Source: Bacteroides sp.
GTDB taxonomy: Bacteria; Bacteroidota; Bacteroidia; Bacteroidales; Muribaculaceae
Direction of reading: 5' to 3'
NCBI GenBank assembly: GCA_014801945.1
Contig: JAAVDF010000024.1
Location: 14,626 to 77,789, forward strand
Length of the DNA stretch: 63,164 nt
Below, in pieces: positions 52,788 to 61,925 of this stretch (its first letter is position 1; every line of letters begins with the position of its first letter). The translations under genes and the position numbers were made by a program. Below the pieces are notes generated by a model. That model saw nothing but the letters and a program-made list of their open reading frames with translations, was not told the DNA's origin and made no database searches.

Positions 52788-54098
52788 TTAATTAGCGATG
52801 GGGAAGCGGATAGTAAAGCGGGTGAGATTATCGGATGACGTACGGAGGGAAAATTTACATCCATGTTTGTGCAGGACTTCACTTACGAAGATAAGTCCTA
52901 TTCCGTGGCCGTTGACTTTTGTCGAGAAGAATGGACTGAAAAGCATTTTCTCAGTCTCTTCGGATATACCGCGTCCATTGTCCGTTATGGTGAGTGTCGG
53001 AGGGTGTGGGGCAGTGGTGACTGTGATGCATCCGTCATTCCCGATACTTTCCGCAGAATTCTTTACGATGTTGATGAGCACCTGCTCCATAAGCACCGGA
53101 TCTATCCTGACATTTACGGGTCTGTCAGACAACTCGAAATTTATCTTGATATTCCGACCTGTGCAGAGGCTTTCGAGCATAATGCGCCAGTGGCTTATTT
53201 CAGCGTTGAGATCAGTGGCCATCAGATTGGCTTCAGGAATCTTGACTACATTGGCATAGGAGGTAATGAAACTGCTCATAGCGTCACAGCGGTTTTCGCA
53301 GACACTGATCACCTCAAGCAGATCGGCATTCTCGTCAGGGTTTTCCTCAAGGACAGCACCTGCGGTCGTGAGCATGGCCCTGACACCGGCCATCGTATTG
53401 TTGACCTCATGAGCTATCACACGTATGACCTTCTCGTAACTCTTCTTCTCGGCCTTCATCACTTCATCCGTAAGTTTCTCTATAAGGATGAACGGATGGG
53501 CGAATCCCTGATTCATGAACGAGAGGCGGGAGCAGCGATAGATCATCGAGTCATTGAGACGCACTGTCATCGTCTCACCCTGCGCGAGGGAGCGCAGCGT
53601 CCGTCCGAGCTGTGTGTCGAGACTCTTGAGCGGCGTACCTTCTATCTTAGAGCCGCCGGTAAATTCAAGATAGGTTGAAGCCGATGGATTGGCACTGACC
53701 ACGGTATCCTTGGTGTCAAGGATAAGTATTCCCATCGGCGATACATTGATAAGCAGATCGAGAAAATGATTCTGTTCACGCAGATGAAGCCGTTCGTTTT
53801 TAAGCGACTGCATCATCTTGTTGAACATATCGATTATTCTGTCGGCCTCCTGCTGATGGACATGTGTCAGACGACTGCTGAAATCTTGTGCCCGCAACAG
53901 ATCAAAACCGTTGGTGATACTGCCGAGAGGTTTCATGACCTTCACATAGAACACCACCATGAGCAGCAACGCAAGTCCACATCCAGTACGGGTCACCCAG
54001 ATGAGCGTAGGATCTCCGTCAGACGGTATCAGGAAAGTGGTGGCCACCGAAGCAGCCAGCACCATCATTATAAGTACGAATATCCATTTCAGTTTCAT
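52788..54098 (-). CDS. NtrB-type sensor histidine kinase
   Basis: A 436-residue membrane kinase: two N-terminal membrane segments (about 4-24 and 36-54) around a very short periplasmic loop, a HAMP-like region (about 50-105), a PAS-like domain (about 108-210) and a histidine kinase core. The H-box RVIAHEVNNTMAG has phospho-acceptor His230, the N-box is NIVKNSAESI, G1 DNGRGISEE and G2 GHGIGL. The tiny external loop suggests that the signal is sensed in or at the membrane, or by the PAS domain. It overlaps the regulator gene by 4 bp and is translated second. The adjacent ABC export operon is a likely target. Confidence 0.93.
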   Translation of the reverse strand: MKLKWIFVLIMMVLAASVATTFLIPSDGDPTLIWVTRTGCGLALLLMVVFYVKVMKPLGSITNGFDLLRAQDFSSRLTHVHQQEADRIIDMFNKMMQSLKNERLHLREQNHFLDLLINVSPMGILILDTKDTVVSANPSASTYLEFTGGSKIEGTPLKSLDTQLGRTLRSLAQGETMTVRLNDSMIYRCSRLSFMNQGFAHPFILIEKLTDEVMKAEKKSYEKVIRVIAHEVNNTMAGVRAMLTTAGAVLEENPDENADLLEVISVCENRCDAMSSFITSYANVVKIPEANLMATDLNAEISHWRIMLESLCTGRNIKINFELSDRPVNVRIDPVLMEQVLINIVKNSAESIGNDGCITVTTAPHPPTLTITDNGRGISEETEKMLFSPFFSTKVNGHGIGLIFVSEVLHKHGCKFSLRTSSDNLTRFTIRFPIAN

Positions 54099-55429
54099 AG
54101 CTTGATGCCATATTTTTCAATGCGGCGGTAGAGGGCCTGCCGGCTTATGCCCAGCAGTGCTGCCGTACGCGACAGATTACCACCTGACCGGGCGAGTGCC
54201 GTCTCGATAGCGGAGCGTTCGTTGGATTCAAGTGTGGTTGTGGCAGCGGGCTGGCCTCCTGACGGAGCGTCACCGGTATATTGTGCTCTGAAATCACGCT
54301 CTCCGAGACTTTTCGATGTGCTCACGAGAAGAGTGCGTTCAACGAGATTCTTCAGCTCACGGATATTGCCGGGATAGGGCAGGGACTGAAGGAATGCGAT
54401 GGCATCAGGCGTGATTTCAGGCCGTTCGGTGCCACAGATGTCGCAGTGGCGGCCGACGATATGGTCAACGAGCAGCGGAATGTCCTCCTTGCGCTCACGG
54501 AGTGGCGGAAGGGTCACGGTGATGAGGTTGATCCTGTAGAAAAGATCCTCGCGGAAAGTACGCTCACGCACCATAGCCGGAAGATCGGCATTGGTCGCGC
54601 AGACCACACGCACATCGCAGCGACGCGGAGTGCTGTCGCCAAGCATTTCGTATGTATGCTCCTGAAGCACACGCAGCAGCTTCACCTGACAGTTGAAATC
54701 CAGATCACCGATCTCGTCAAGAAAGATCGTACCGCCGTCCGACATTCCGAAGCGGCCTTCGCGGTCGGCTATCGCACCGGTGAAAGCACCCTTCTTGTGA
54801 CCGAACATCTCGCTCTCGAAGAGTGACGACGATATGCCTCCAAGATTCACCTTGACCATCGGTCCGCTGCGGCGATGTGAATTGCGGTGGATGGCCTCGG
54901 CAATCAATTCCTTGCCCGTACCGTTCTCACCCATAATGAGTACAGGAGCATCCGTCGCGGCGATACGTTCGATGGTGTTCAGTATGTTGAGCAGAGCTGG
55001 AGAACGGCCGATAATAAATGAACGGTCAAACTTACCTTTCTCTTCAATGACGGTATCCGGTTTGTTGATCTCAAGGGCGACATTTATGCGCTGGAGCAGC
55101 GCGGCGTTGTCCCACGGTTTGGTGATGAAGTCAAAAGCACCTGCCTGAACACCTTCGACAGCAAGGGGAATGCTCCCCCAAGCCGTCATGAGTATGACCG
55201 GGAGCTGGGGCTGGAACACTTTGATCTGTTTAAGCAGTATCAAACCTTCGTCGCCCGACGTGGCACGTGAGAAATTCATGTCCAGAAGGACCAGACGCGG
55301 AGTGTTGGTACGGATGAAATCCATAGCTTCCTTAGGTGTGGAAGCCACGGACACTTCATAGCCGTTACGTGTGAGTAATAGACGCAATGACAGTCTGATG
55401 CCTGCGTCATCATCTACAATTAGGATCAT
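54095..55429 (-). CDS. NtrC-family sigma-54-dependent response regulator
   Basis: A 444-residue three-domain regulator. The receiver (1-120) has acidic Asp6/Asp7 and phospho-acceptor Asp50 (LVLLDMNFS). The AAA+ domain has Walker A GENGTGKE at 168-175, the sigma-54 contact loop GAFTGA at 214-219 and Walker B GGTIFLDEIGDL. The C-terminus is a Fis-type helix-turn-helix (LSRTAALLGISRQALYRRIE). It should activate RpoN-dependent promoters when phosphorylated by the kinase at 52788-54098. I saw no clear GG-N10-GC sigma-54 promoter in the intergenic gaps 55430-55636 or 60433-60591. Confidence 0.96.
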   Translation of the reverse strand: MILIVDDDAGIRLSLRLLLTRNGYEVSVASTPKEAMDFIRTNTPRLVLLDMNFSRATSGDEGLILLKQIKVFQPQLPVILMTAWGSIPLAVEGVQAGAFDFITKPWDNAALLQRINVALEINKPDTVIEEKGKFDRSFIIGRSPALLNILNTIERIAATDAPVLIMGENGTGKELIAEAIHRNSHRRSGPMVKVNLGGISSSLFESEMFGHKKGAFTGAIADREGRFGMSDGGTIFLDEIGDLDFNCQVKLLRVLQEHTYEMLGDSTPRRCDVRVVCATNADLPAMVRERTFREDLFYRINLITVTLPPLRERKEDIPLLVDHIVGRHCDICGTERPEITPDAIAFLQSLPYPGNIRELKNLVERTLLVSTSKSLGERDFRAQYTGDAPSGGQPAATTTLESNERSAIETALARSGGNLSRTAALLGISRQALYRRIEKYGIKL

Positions 55430-55636
55430 GATGCAAATATAAATAATATTTCAAGACGTAATAACAGGACATTATTAAAATTTAACTGTCACACCGTTTA
55501 AAGTGTAAAAAATATTCCCGCCCGCCGGTCTCGTCCGGACATCAGAAGATTAATTTTACCATTTATTCCTCCAAATGGTTTGAATTGATCAGTTCATAAA
55601 ATGATATAAAAGTCAGGATGTGTTGGATGGAAGCTC

Positions 55637-57130
55637 TCATTGCCTGACGATCGCCTCGATATCGGCATCGATACCCTTACCGGTCACGAAATCCCACAGG
55701 GCTACGCTCCGGAGCTGATAATAGTAATTCCAGTAATAGTAGAGCTGATTGATGTAGTCCTGACGGCTCTGATCCTTGCTTGACTGGGAGTCGTTGAGGT
55801 CAAGAGTGGAAATTTTACCGACGAGGAAGGTCTCGACATTGGTGTCGTAGCGTCGCTGGGCTATGGTGTCGGCGCGCAGTGCGATGTCAAGCTGTCGCTG
55901 CTGGCTGTTGAATCGCTCCACGAGGATGAATATGTTCTGATCGAAATCCAACTGTTCCTTGCGGAGACGGCTGGTGACAACATCGCGGTTACTCTCGCTG
56001 ACCTTGACTTTACCGTGACGCTTACCCCAATCGAGTATGGGGACTTTGAAGCCGATTTCCACCACCTGATTGTCTTTCAGGACATCGTAGGCCGGTCCGA
56101 ACTTGTCGGCCGTGCCGGTGTAACCGATCTGTGCGAAAAGCGTGATCTGGCGGCGGTCACCCTTGGCCTGCGCTACGGCATAGTCGGCTTCGAGCTGACG
56201 GCGGCGGATATTTTTTGAAAAACTGTTGTTGGTATGAGCTTTCTCCAGCACATCCTCATAGCTTACGAAAGTGTAGGGGATCATCTCAGGAACAACGGGA
56301 TCAAGATCTATTTCTTCCTCGATTCCGAGAAAGGCACGGAGCTGAAACATGTTGGAGCGATAGCTGATCTCACAGTCAGTGAAATTTGACTGTGCGTTGA
56401 GCAGGTTGAGTTCGAGCTGCAGCAGATCGTTTTTACTTATCTGACCCATCTCGCGCTTTGCCTTCGCCACGTCGTAAAGCTTCTCGGCGTTTGCGAGGTT
56501 CTGTGAGGCTATCCCGACATTCTCTTTGGCCATTAGAAGAGAGAAGTAATAGTTGATGGCTGTCAGCGCAACGTTCTCAGTCGCGCTGATGAACGCCGCC
56601 TTTGCCTCCTCGTAGCGCACAGGTTCGATGCGTCTGTTCCACTTGGTGTGGTTGACACCGAAAATGGGCTGGGAGAGTGTCAGGGCGATGGGCACGGACA
56701 TGAAACGGTTGTAGCGCGGCGATTCGAGCTGCTTCAGATAGTCGAGCGACGTGTTGAGCGAGAGCGTACCGCCCGTCAGCCAGATATTCTGGTCAATCGA
56801 AATCTCACCGCTCATCTGCATGTAATTGTTGCGCACGAAGGTGTATGAACCGTCATCGAGCTGATAGGGACTGTAGCTTTTCTTATAGCTCGGAACAGTG
56901 GCGTTGAAATTGATTTCCGGCAGGAGGTCCGCGCGGTATGTGCGGTAGCTCCAGTAGGCGGTCCGGAGTTCGTTGAGAGCCACGGCGGCATCGACGCTGT
57001 TTGTGCGGGCTGTCAGGATGGCTTCCTCAAGGGTTATTTTGCGTGAGTCCTGCTCCGATGCGCCCGCAGTCACGGCGACTGCGAGCGAACCGGCGAGCAT
57101 CAATTGTTTTATAATATTCATAAGATTCAT
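55637..57130 (-). CDS. TolC family outer-membrane efflux protein
   Basis: A 497-residue exported protein (signal peptide about 1-24, MLAGSLAVAVTAGA) with the two-fold repeated helical layout of outer-membrane efflux proteins. Coiled-coil-forming stretches include NVGIASQNLANAEKLYDVAK and a late DTIAQRRYDTNVETFLVGK. It forms the trimeric exit duct for tripartite exporters. Its start lies 20 bp behind the last permease of the ABC operon, so it is very likely the outer-membrane partner of that exporter. No periplasmic adaptor is encoded between them. Confidence 0.93.
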   Translation of the reverse strand: MNLMNIIKQLMLAGSLAVAVTAGASEQDSRKITLEEAILTARTNSVDAAVALNELRTAYWSYRTYRADLLPEINFNATVPSYKKSYSPYQLDDGSYTFVRNNYMQMSGEISIDQNIWLTGGTLSLNTSLDYLKQLESPRYNRFMSVPIALTLSQPIFGVNHTKWNRRIEPVRYEEAKAAFISATENVALTAINYYFSLLMAKENVGIASQNLANAEKLYDVAKAKREMGQISKNDLLQLELNLLNAQSNFTDCEISYRSNMFQLRAFLGIEEEIDLDPVVPEMIPYTFVSYEDVLEKAHTNNSFSKNIRRRQLEADYAVAQAKGDRRQITLFAQIGYTGTADKFGPAYDVLKDNQVVEIGFKVPILDWGKRHGKVKVSESNRDVVTSRLRKEQLDFDQNIFILVERFNSQQRQLDIALRADTIAQRRYDTNVETFLVGKISTLDLNDSQSSKDQSRQDYINQLYYYWNYYYQLRSVALWDFVTGKGIDADIEAIVRQ

Positions 57131-57150
57131 GTACTGTATTCAGAGTTGCT

Positions 57151-58404
57151 TTATTCACCCATGAGAGCTCTTGCAGGAGCAATGTTCATGGCGCGGTTGG
57201 CCGGAATGAGTATGCCGAGGAAGATCATCAGAGCCATGAAGCCCCAAGAGATCGCTATGCAGCTGAAGAAGCGTGTCGGCTCGAAATAATCCCACGGATA
57301 GATTGCGTTCAGTTCGAAATGTGCGATCAGGTAGTCAAAGACCGCTGCCAAGGGGGTGACCAGAAGCAGGAGTAGCTCACCCTCGCCGATGACGCGGCGG
57401 AATATGTCACTGCGTGTTGCTCCGTTGGCCTTTCGGATGGCTATTTCGGGAATGCGCTGACTCGTGCGGAACCAGAAAGTGCCTAACAGACCGAGGAAGA
57501 TGTTGAGTGCGAGAAATGCCGCTCCCGTAAAATAGGTACGCAGTTCAGATATGTTGTCACGCTGATGGATCTGACGGATATCATCGAACGACTGCACGGA
57601 GGCTATGTAATAGTTGCCTATACGGAAATGTCTGTCGGCATCCTTCATCAGGTTCTCAATGAAATCCTTGTCCATATTTTCGTGGACGCGTACCACCATT
57701 TCGTTGAAGAATGTATAGGAATCTTCCGGAACCGGCAACATCACTGATAGGGACCACGCAGCACTTCTGAAATCATCGTAACGTACCGGCTGGTAAGAGC
57801 CACGCATCACGAGAGTGTCACCATAATTACCTGTGGAAAATTCTTTGCCGATGAAATCCTTCATGCTTTCTATTCCGTATTGGCGTTGGAAAAGATTGTC
57901 GGAAATCAGGATTCCGTTGCGATCTTTAAGCAGTTCGGCCAATTGCTCCGGAGTCTCTCCGTCTGCACCGTAGATACGGAAAACGCGGGGAAAATCAGGA
58001 GAAACGCGTCGTAGGAGCGCCCAACCTTTGGCTGTATTGAATGTGTCACATTCCAAGTACATGCCTGAGTTTGAGCCGTTATACAGGTAAGAGTTCTGAC
58101 CCATTGCCACACATTCCACTTCGGGCCGTTTTTCGAGTCGGTCAAGCATGGTATGCAGATCGTCATTGCGTTCCTGTGTTGTCCTGTCAGGGATATATTC
58201 CGGACTTTGCTCGTTAAGCTCGCTATAATTGATGAGATAGCAGTGTTCGGTATTGAATCCCCTCGGTTCGGAAATGATAGATATTTTTGTGTAGAGAAAG
58301 TCGGTAATGTACCACATCACCACACTCACAATGAGCAGTTCGATGGAGAGCCATACGTTTGTCTGCCATTCGTTGCCTATCTGTCGTAAGAGTTTACGTT
58401 TCAT
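57151..58404 (-). CDS. ABC transporter permease, MacB/FtsX type (B2)
   Basis: A 417-residue permease: one N-terminal membrane segment (about 18-38), a large periplasmic MacB_PCD-like domain and three C-terminal membrane segments. The coupling region reads IAIRKANGATRSDIFRRVIG followed by EGELLLL, which groups it with the permease at 60592-61917. The open frame extends 65 codons upstream into the neighbouring gene, but MKRKLLRQIGNEWQTNVWLS at 58404 is the family-like start and follows the previous stop by 28 bp. Confidence 0.9.
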   Translation of the reverse strand: MKRKLLRQIGNEWQTNVWLSIELLIVSVVMWYITDFLYTKISIISEPRGFNTEHCYLINYSELNEQSPEYIPDRTTQERNDDLHTMLDRLEKRPEVECVAMGQNSYLYNGSNSGMYLECDTFNTAKGWALLRRVSPDFPRVFRIYGADGETPEQLAELLKDRNGILISDNLFQRQYGIESMKDFIGKEFSTGNYGDTLVMRGSYQPVRYDDFRSAAWSLSVMLPVPEDSYTFFNEMVVRVHENMDKDFIENLMKDADRHFRIGNYYIASVQSFDDIRQIHQRDNISELRTYFTGAAFLALNIFLGLLGTFWFRTSQRIPEIAIRKANGATRSDIFRRVIGEGELLLLLVTPLAAVFDYLIAHFELNAIYPWDYFEPTRFFSCIAISWGFMALMIFLGILIPANRAMNIAPARALMGE

Positions 58405-58432
58405 GAGGTAAGTATATATAGTTTTAGTTGCA

Positions 58433-59722
58433 TTACCGTTTTCCGGAAATGGCGTTGACAATGTTGATTCTCGAAGCGTTCCATGACGGGATGCCTGCAC
58501 TGAACAGATTGAGCAGGAAGCAGAATATAATAGCCCAGAGGAAGGTTGACCAATGGAAAAGCACGTCAAGTGAAAGCCCGCTTGCCGAGAGTGAAGCACC
58601 GTAGCCCGGAGAGAATATCGAGCCTCCCCACACGAAGGCGAACACGAGACTCATGGCGAGACCTATGAGACCGGCAATGACCGTTATGACAAGATTCTCA
58701 ATGAAAATATCCCTGATGATGGTCGAACGTTTTGCTCCGAATGCCCTGCGGACACCGATCTCCTCGCGGCGTCGTTGGAGACGGCTGTGGGTCATGCTGC
58801 TGAGATTTATGGCGGGGACAATCAGCAGGATGAGATAGACGATGAGCCTTCTACGTCGTATATTTTCCATATCTGGTCCCATATTGGCCCACGGTGTTGC
58901 GGCGGCGACTTCCTGTGTGTAGGGACGGTCAAGAAGAATGAAATCCCAACCGTTGATTTTAGCCTCGTCGCCGAGTTTATCAAAAAGCATATTGTATTCC
59001 TCGCGTATGGCGGGAAAATCAGCAGGATCTTTTGCAAGAATGATTCCACTCAGCATTCCCATGTAGTCACTCCAAGATGACTTAACGGTATTGGTAGTGG
59101 TAAACGGTACCCAAAGTTCGGAATAGGCATTTGTTGCGAGATTACTGACATCCTTGACGACACCGCAGACCTTGTAAGGAGCATGATTGATGTCAAATTC
59201 CCTACCGATGACATCTGTCGAGCCGAAGAGTCTGCGTGCCACGGATTCCGATAAGACAGCTACCGGGATCGCGGAATCAAAATCAGCTTTGCTGAATGGT
59301 TTTCCGTTAATGAAGGTAAAATCCATTACTTTCCAGTAGCCGTCATCGACGCCACGACACTCCGCACCGAAAGCAGGTTTGCCGGGCACGGACAGGGAGG
59401 CCATCTCCTGATATACGTCGAATGCGGTCACGGCCTCCGGAGTTTTCATTTCGTAAAATGTAGCTTTGACCATATTGAAGCCCATTGCTCCGTTTGACGA
59501 ATTGCCTTCGCCCCAGCTCTCATGGTGGATGGAAGCATATTTCTGCACGAGCCAGCGGTCGCGGTTACTTTCAGGTGCGAATGGTGCGGTCTGCACTTCA
59601 GTTATCATCACCACTATCATGATGAGGAATATGGCGAGTGCCGTGCCCGCAATGCTGACGGTGCTGACCATCGGTTGCTGGCGTATGGACAGCCATGCCT
59701 GTTTCAGATAATTTGTTTTCAT
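58433..59722 (-). CDS. ABC transporter permease, MacB/FtsX type (A2)
   Basis: A 429-residue permease starting MKTNYLKQAWLSIRQQPMVS, with an N-terminal membrane segment (about 22-42), a periplasmic core domain (about 55-270) and C-terminal membrane segments (about 288-310, 335-365, 390-412). The coupling region EEIGVRRAFGAKRSTIIRD with FIENLVIT resembles the edge-truncated permease at 61926-63164. It is followed 28 bp later by permease B2, with which it probably pairs. It starts 38 bp after the ATPase stop. Confidence 0.92.
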   Translation of the reverse strand: MKTNYLKQAWLSIRQQPMVSTVSIAGTALAIFLIMIVVMITEVQTAPFAPESNRDRWLVQKYASIHHESWGEGNSSNGAMGFNMVKATFYEMKTPEAVTAFDVYQEMASLSVPGKPAFGAECRGVDDGYWKVMDFTFINGKPFSKADFDSAIPVAVLSESVARRLFGSTDVIGREFDINHAPYKVCGVVKDVSNLATNAYSELWVPFTTTNTVKSSWSDYMGMLSGIILAKDPADFPAIREEYNMLFDKLGDEAKINGWDFILLDRPYTQEVAAATPWANMGPDMENIRRRRLIVYLILLIVPAINLSSMTHSRLQRRREEIGVRRAFGAKRSTIIRDIFIENLVITVIAGLIGLAMSLVFAFVWGGSIFSPGYGASLSASGLSLDVLFHWSTFLWAIIFCFLLNLFSAGIPSWNASRINIVNAISGKR

Positions 59723-59760
59723 TTGCAGAGAAATGTATTTCCGTTTTTAAGTATTGATGA

Positions 59761-60432
59761 TTACATCACCTGACGACCGTCGAAGAAACGGATGATGCGG
59801 TCGGTCAGTTTGGCCTGTTCCTCATTGTGGGTCACCATCATGATTGTGCGGCCATCGTCCTTGTTGAGTGAGTGGAGGAGATCCATGACTTCGGCACCCA
59901 TCTTGGAGTCGAGGTTACCGGTAGGTTCGTCGGCAAGTATGATTTCGGGATTTCCGACGATGGCGCGGGCAATGGCGACACGCTGACACTGACCGCCGGA
60001 GAGCTGCGATGGCATGTGGCGCATACGGTGACTCAGACCGACGCGATCGAGGACTTCGCGCACACGCTTTGAGCGTTCTGACGCACTCATGGAGCGGTAG
60101 ATGAGGGGAAGCTCCACATTGTCGATGACGTTGAGCGAGTTGATCAGATGGAAGCTCTGGAACACGAATCCGAGTTTTGCGTTACGGAAAGCGGCGAGCT
60201 TGCTGTCACTCATCTTGCCGAGTGCTGTCCCGTCGATGCTGACTGTTCCGCTTGTCGGTGTGTCGAGAAGGCCGACAATGTTGAGCAGTGTCGATTTTCC
60301 GCAGCCCGACGGGCCCATTACGCTGACAAATTCGCCTTTCTCGATAGCGATATTCACATTTTCGAGTGCAAGAGTCTCGATTTCGTCTGTTCTATAGATC
60401 TTGTTGATTCCTTCAAGTTTGATGATTGACAT
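59761..60432 (-). CDS. ABC transporter ATP-binding protein, LolD/MacB type
   Basis: A 223-residue ATPase: Walker A GPSGCGKSTLL, Q-loop FVFQSFHLINSL, signature LSGGQCQRVAIARA (Gln-Cys where Gln-Gln is more common), Walker B IILADEPTGNLD and switch histidine VTHNEEQ. The length and motifs match LolD/MacB-type exporters and mechanotransmission systems. The ATG at 60432 gives MSIIKLEGINKIYRTDEIET; the frame extends 12 codons upstream through a tandem TAATGCATAATTCA, which is not coding-like. It is the only ATPase in a run of four permeases. Confidence 0.95.
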   Translation of the reverse strand: MSIIKLEGINKIYRTDEIETLALENVNIAIEKGEFVSVMGPSGCGKSTLLNIVGLLDTPTSGTVSIDGTALGKMSDSKLAAFRNAKLGFVFQSFHLINSLNVIDNVELPLIYRSMSASERSKRVREVLDRVGLSHRMRHMPSQLSGGQCQRVAIARAIVGNPEIILADEPTGNLDSKMGAEVMDLLHSLNKDDGRTIMMVTHNEEQAKLTDRIIRFFDGRQVM

Positions 60433-60447
60433 AATGGTAGTTTTTTT

Positions 60448-60475
60448 AATGCATAATTCATAATGCATAATTCAT
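60448..60475. repeat. 14-bp direct repeat upstream of the ABC ATPase gene
   Basis: AATGCATAATTCAT occurs twice in tandem, each unit being nearly self-complementary. It sits in the 159-bp gap between permease B1 and the ATPase gene and may mark a regulatory or duplication junction. Confidence 0.6.
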
Positions 60476-60591
60476 GATTGATGCGTTCAGGGTAGCAATT
60501 CAGATGATTTATGCCTCAGGATTATGCGGGTTTATAAATTGTTTGTTTGATTTACGTTTTTTGAATGGTTATTGTATGGCATTGAAAAAAG

Positions 60592-61917
60592 TTATTCATC
60601 TTTCAGTGCATCCACGGGATTGATATTGGCAATCTTGACGGCGGGAATATAGATGCCTGCGATGGTGCAGATGAGCATGAGAGCGTAAATAACAAGTGAG
60701 ATGACTGCGAAGTGGAAATTAAAGTCATCCGTCCACATAGGCACCATTGCCTGAAGCGTAAGCGTTGCGTTTTCCGACCAACCGCTGATCACATGGGCAA
60801 GTCCCTCATCCTTGATATAGAGCCAGTAGAAGAAACAGCCCAAGAGCCATGCAAGAGTAGTGATCAGCACTCCTTCGCCGATCATCTCGCGCAGGATAAA
60901 TCCGCGTGAAGCTCCGAAAGTGCGCATCACGCCTGTTTCTTCGGATCTCTTGCGGGTCTGGAGATAGAATGTTCCGAACATGCAGAGGAGGATATTGACG
61001 AGAAAGAACACTGTGATGGAGGCTTGGATGAAACTCAGGTTTGTCATGTCGCGTGACATTTCTTTCTCCCTGTTGCGGTAGCTTATGAGCGAGTGAGTGT
61101 AGAGCGGACCTGATTTCAGATCGGTTGCGAGGACCGGACTGTAGTCCTCGATGAACTTATCGACATCGACACCTGATTTGAGGCGGAGCACGCCTTCAAT
61201 ACTCTCCATGTTCTCACGGTTGCCGATATTTTTGACCTTCCTCGTCTTATAGACGATGGGTGTCGTTCCGAAATCAGGACGATAGACACAGTCATTGACT
61301 ACACCGACAATACGGCTTAATTTTTCAGGATTGGCTCTGGAATCCTTTTCTTCGAGATAGTGACCCATGACCGCCTCGTCACCGAAAATGTAGTGGGCGA
61401 TGCTTTCGGAAACGATCAGGTCGCGCCCCGACATCGAAGGCTCTTCAAAGAGATCGTCGGTGGAACCGTAGGCATTTCTTATGCCGAAGGTTTTGAAAAA
61501 GTCGGTATTGGGCCAAAAATGTACGGTGTAATAGATAGCGTTTTTATCTTCCTTACCTGTAGGGACTGAATTGATCGAGACAGAACCTTGAAGGAAGGAG
61601 CTGTTGTTGACAAGGGTCGCTGCTTCGACACGGCTGTCGGAACGCGCACGGTCAAGTATGCGGTTGATGTGGGTGTAGATTTCTTCCGCGCTCTCACCGC
61701 CATCGCTGTCAGCGGTTTGATCAATAGGGTAGGTGCTGAATGTAAAGCTTACGAGATGATCAATCTCGTAACCCGGAGAGAGTGATCTTTTATAGGTATT
61801 TACGATGAAATCATCGAGCATAGCCCATCCGATGAGGGCCACAAGACACATTTCGATAAAGATCCAGCAATAGCGGCCTCGATGTGCTATTATATTTTTA
61901 TAGATGAGTTTTAACAT
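60592..61917 (-). CDS. ABC transporter permease, MacB/FtsX type (B1)
   Basis: A 441-residue permease starting MLKLIYKNIIAHRGRYCWIF, with one N-terminal membrane segment (about 18-38), a periplasmic domain and three C-terminal segments. The coupling region EETGVMRTFGASRGFILREM followed by IGEGVLITT matches permease B2. It ends VKIANINPVDALKDE, a typical FtsX-family C-terminus. It starts 8 bp after the stop of the upstream permease, so the two are coupled as a pair. A 159-bp gap separates it from the ATPase gene. Confidence 0.92.
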   Translation of the reverse strand: MLKLIYKNIIAHRGRYCWIFIEMCLVALIGWAMLDDFIVNTYKRSLSPGYEIDHLVSFTFSTYPIDQTADSDGGESAEEIYTHINRILDRARSDSRVEAATLVNNSSFLQGSVSINSVPTGKEDKNAIYYTVHFWPNTDFFKTFGIRNAYGSTDDLFEEPSMSGRDLIVSESIAHYIFGDEAVMGHYLEEKDSRANPEKLSRIVGVVNDCVYRPDFGTTPIVYKTRKVKNIGNRENMESIEGVLRLKSGVDVDKFIEDYSPVLATDLKSGPLYTHSLISYRNREKEMSRDMTNLSFIQASITVFFLVNILLCMFGTFYLQTRKRSEETGVMRTFGASRGFILREMIGEGVLITTLAWLLGCFFYWLYIKDEGLAHVISGWSENATLTLQAMVPMWTDDFNFHFAVISLVIYALMLICTIAGIYIPAVKIANINPVDALKDE

Positions 61918-61925
61918 GACCGTGA

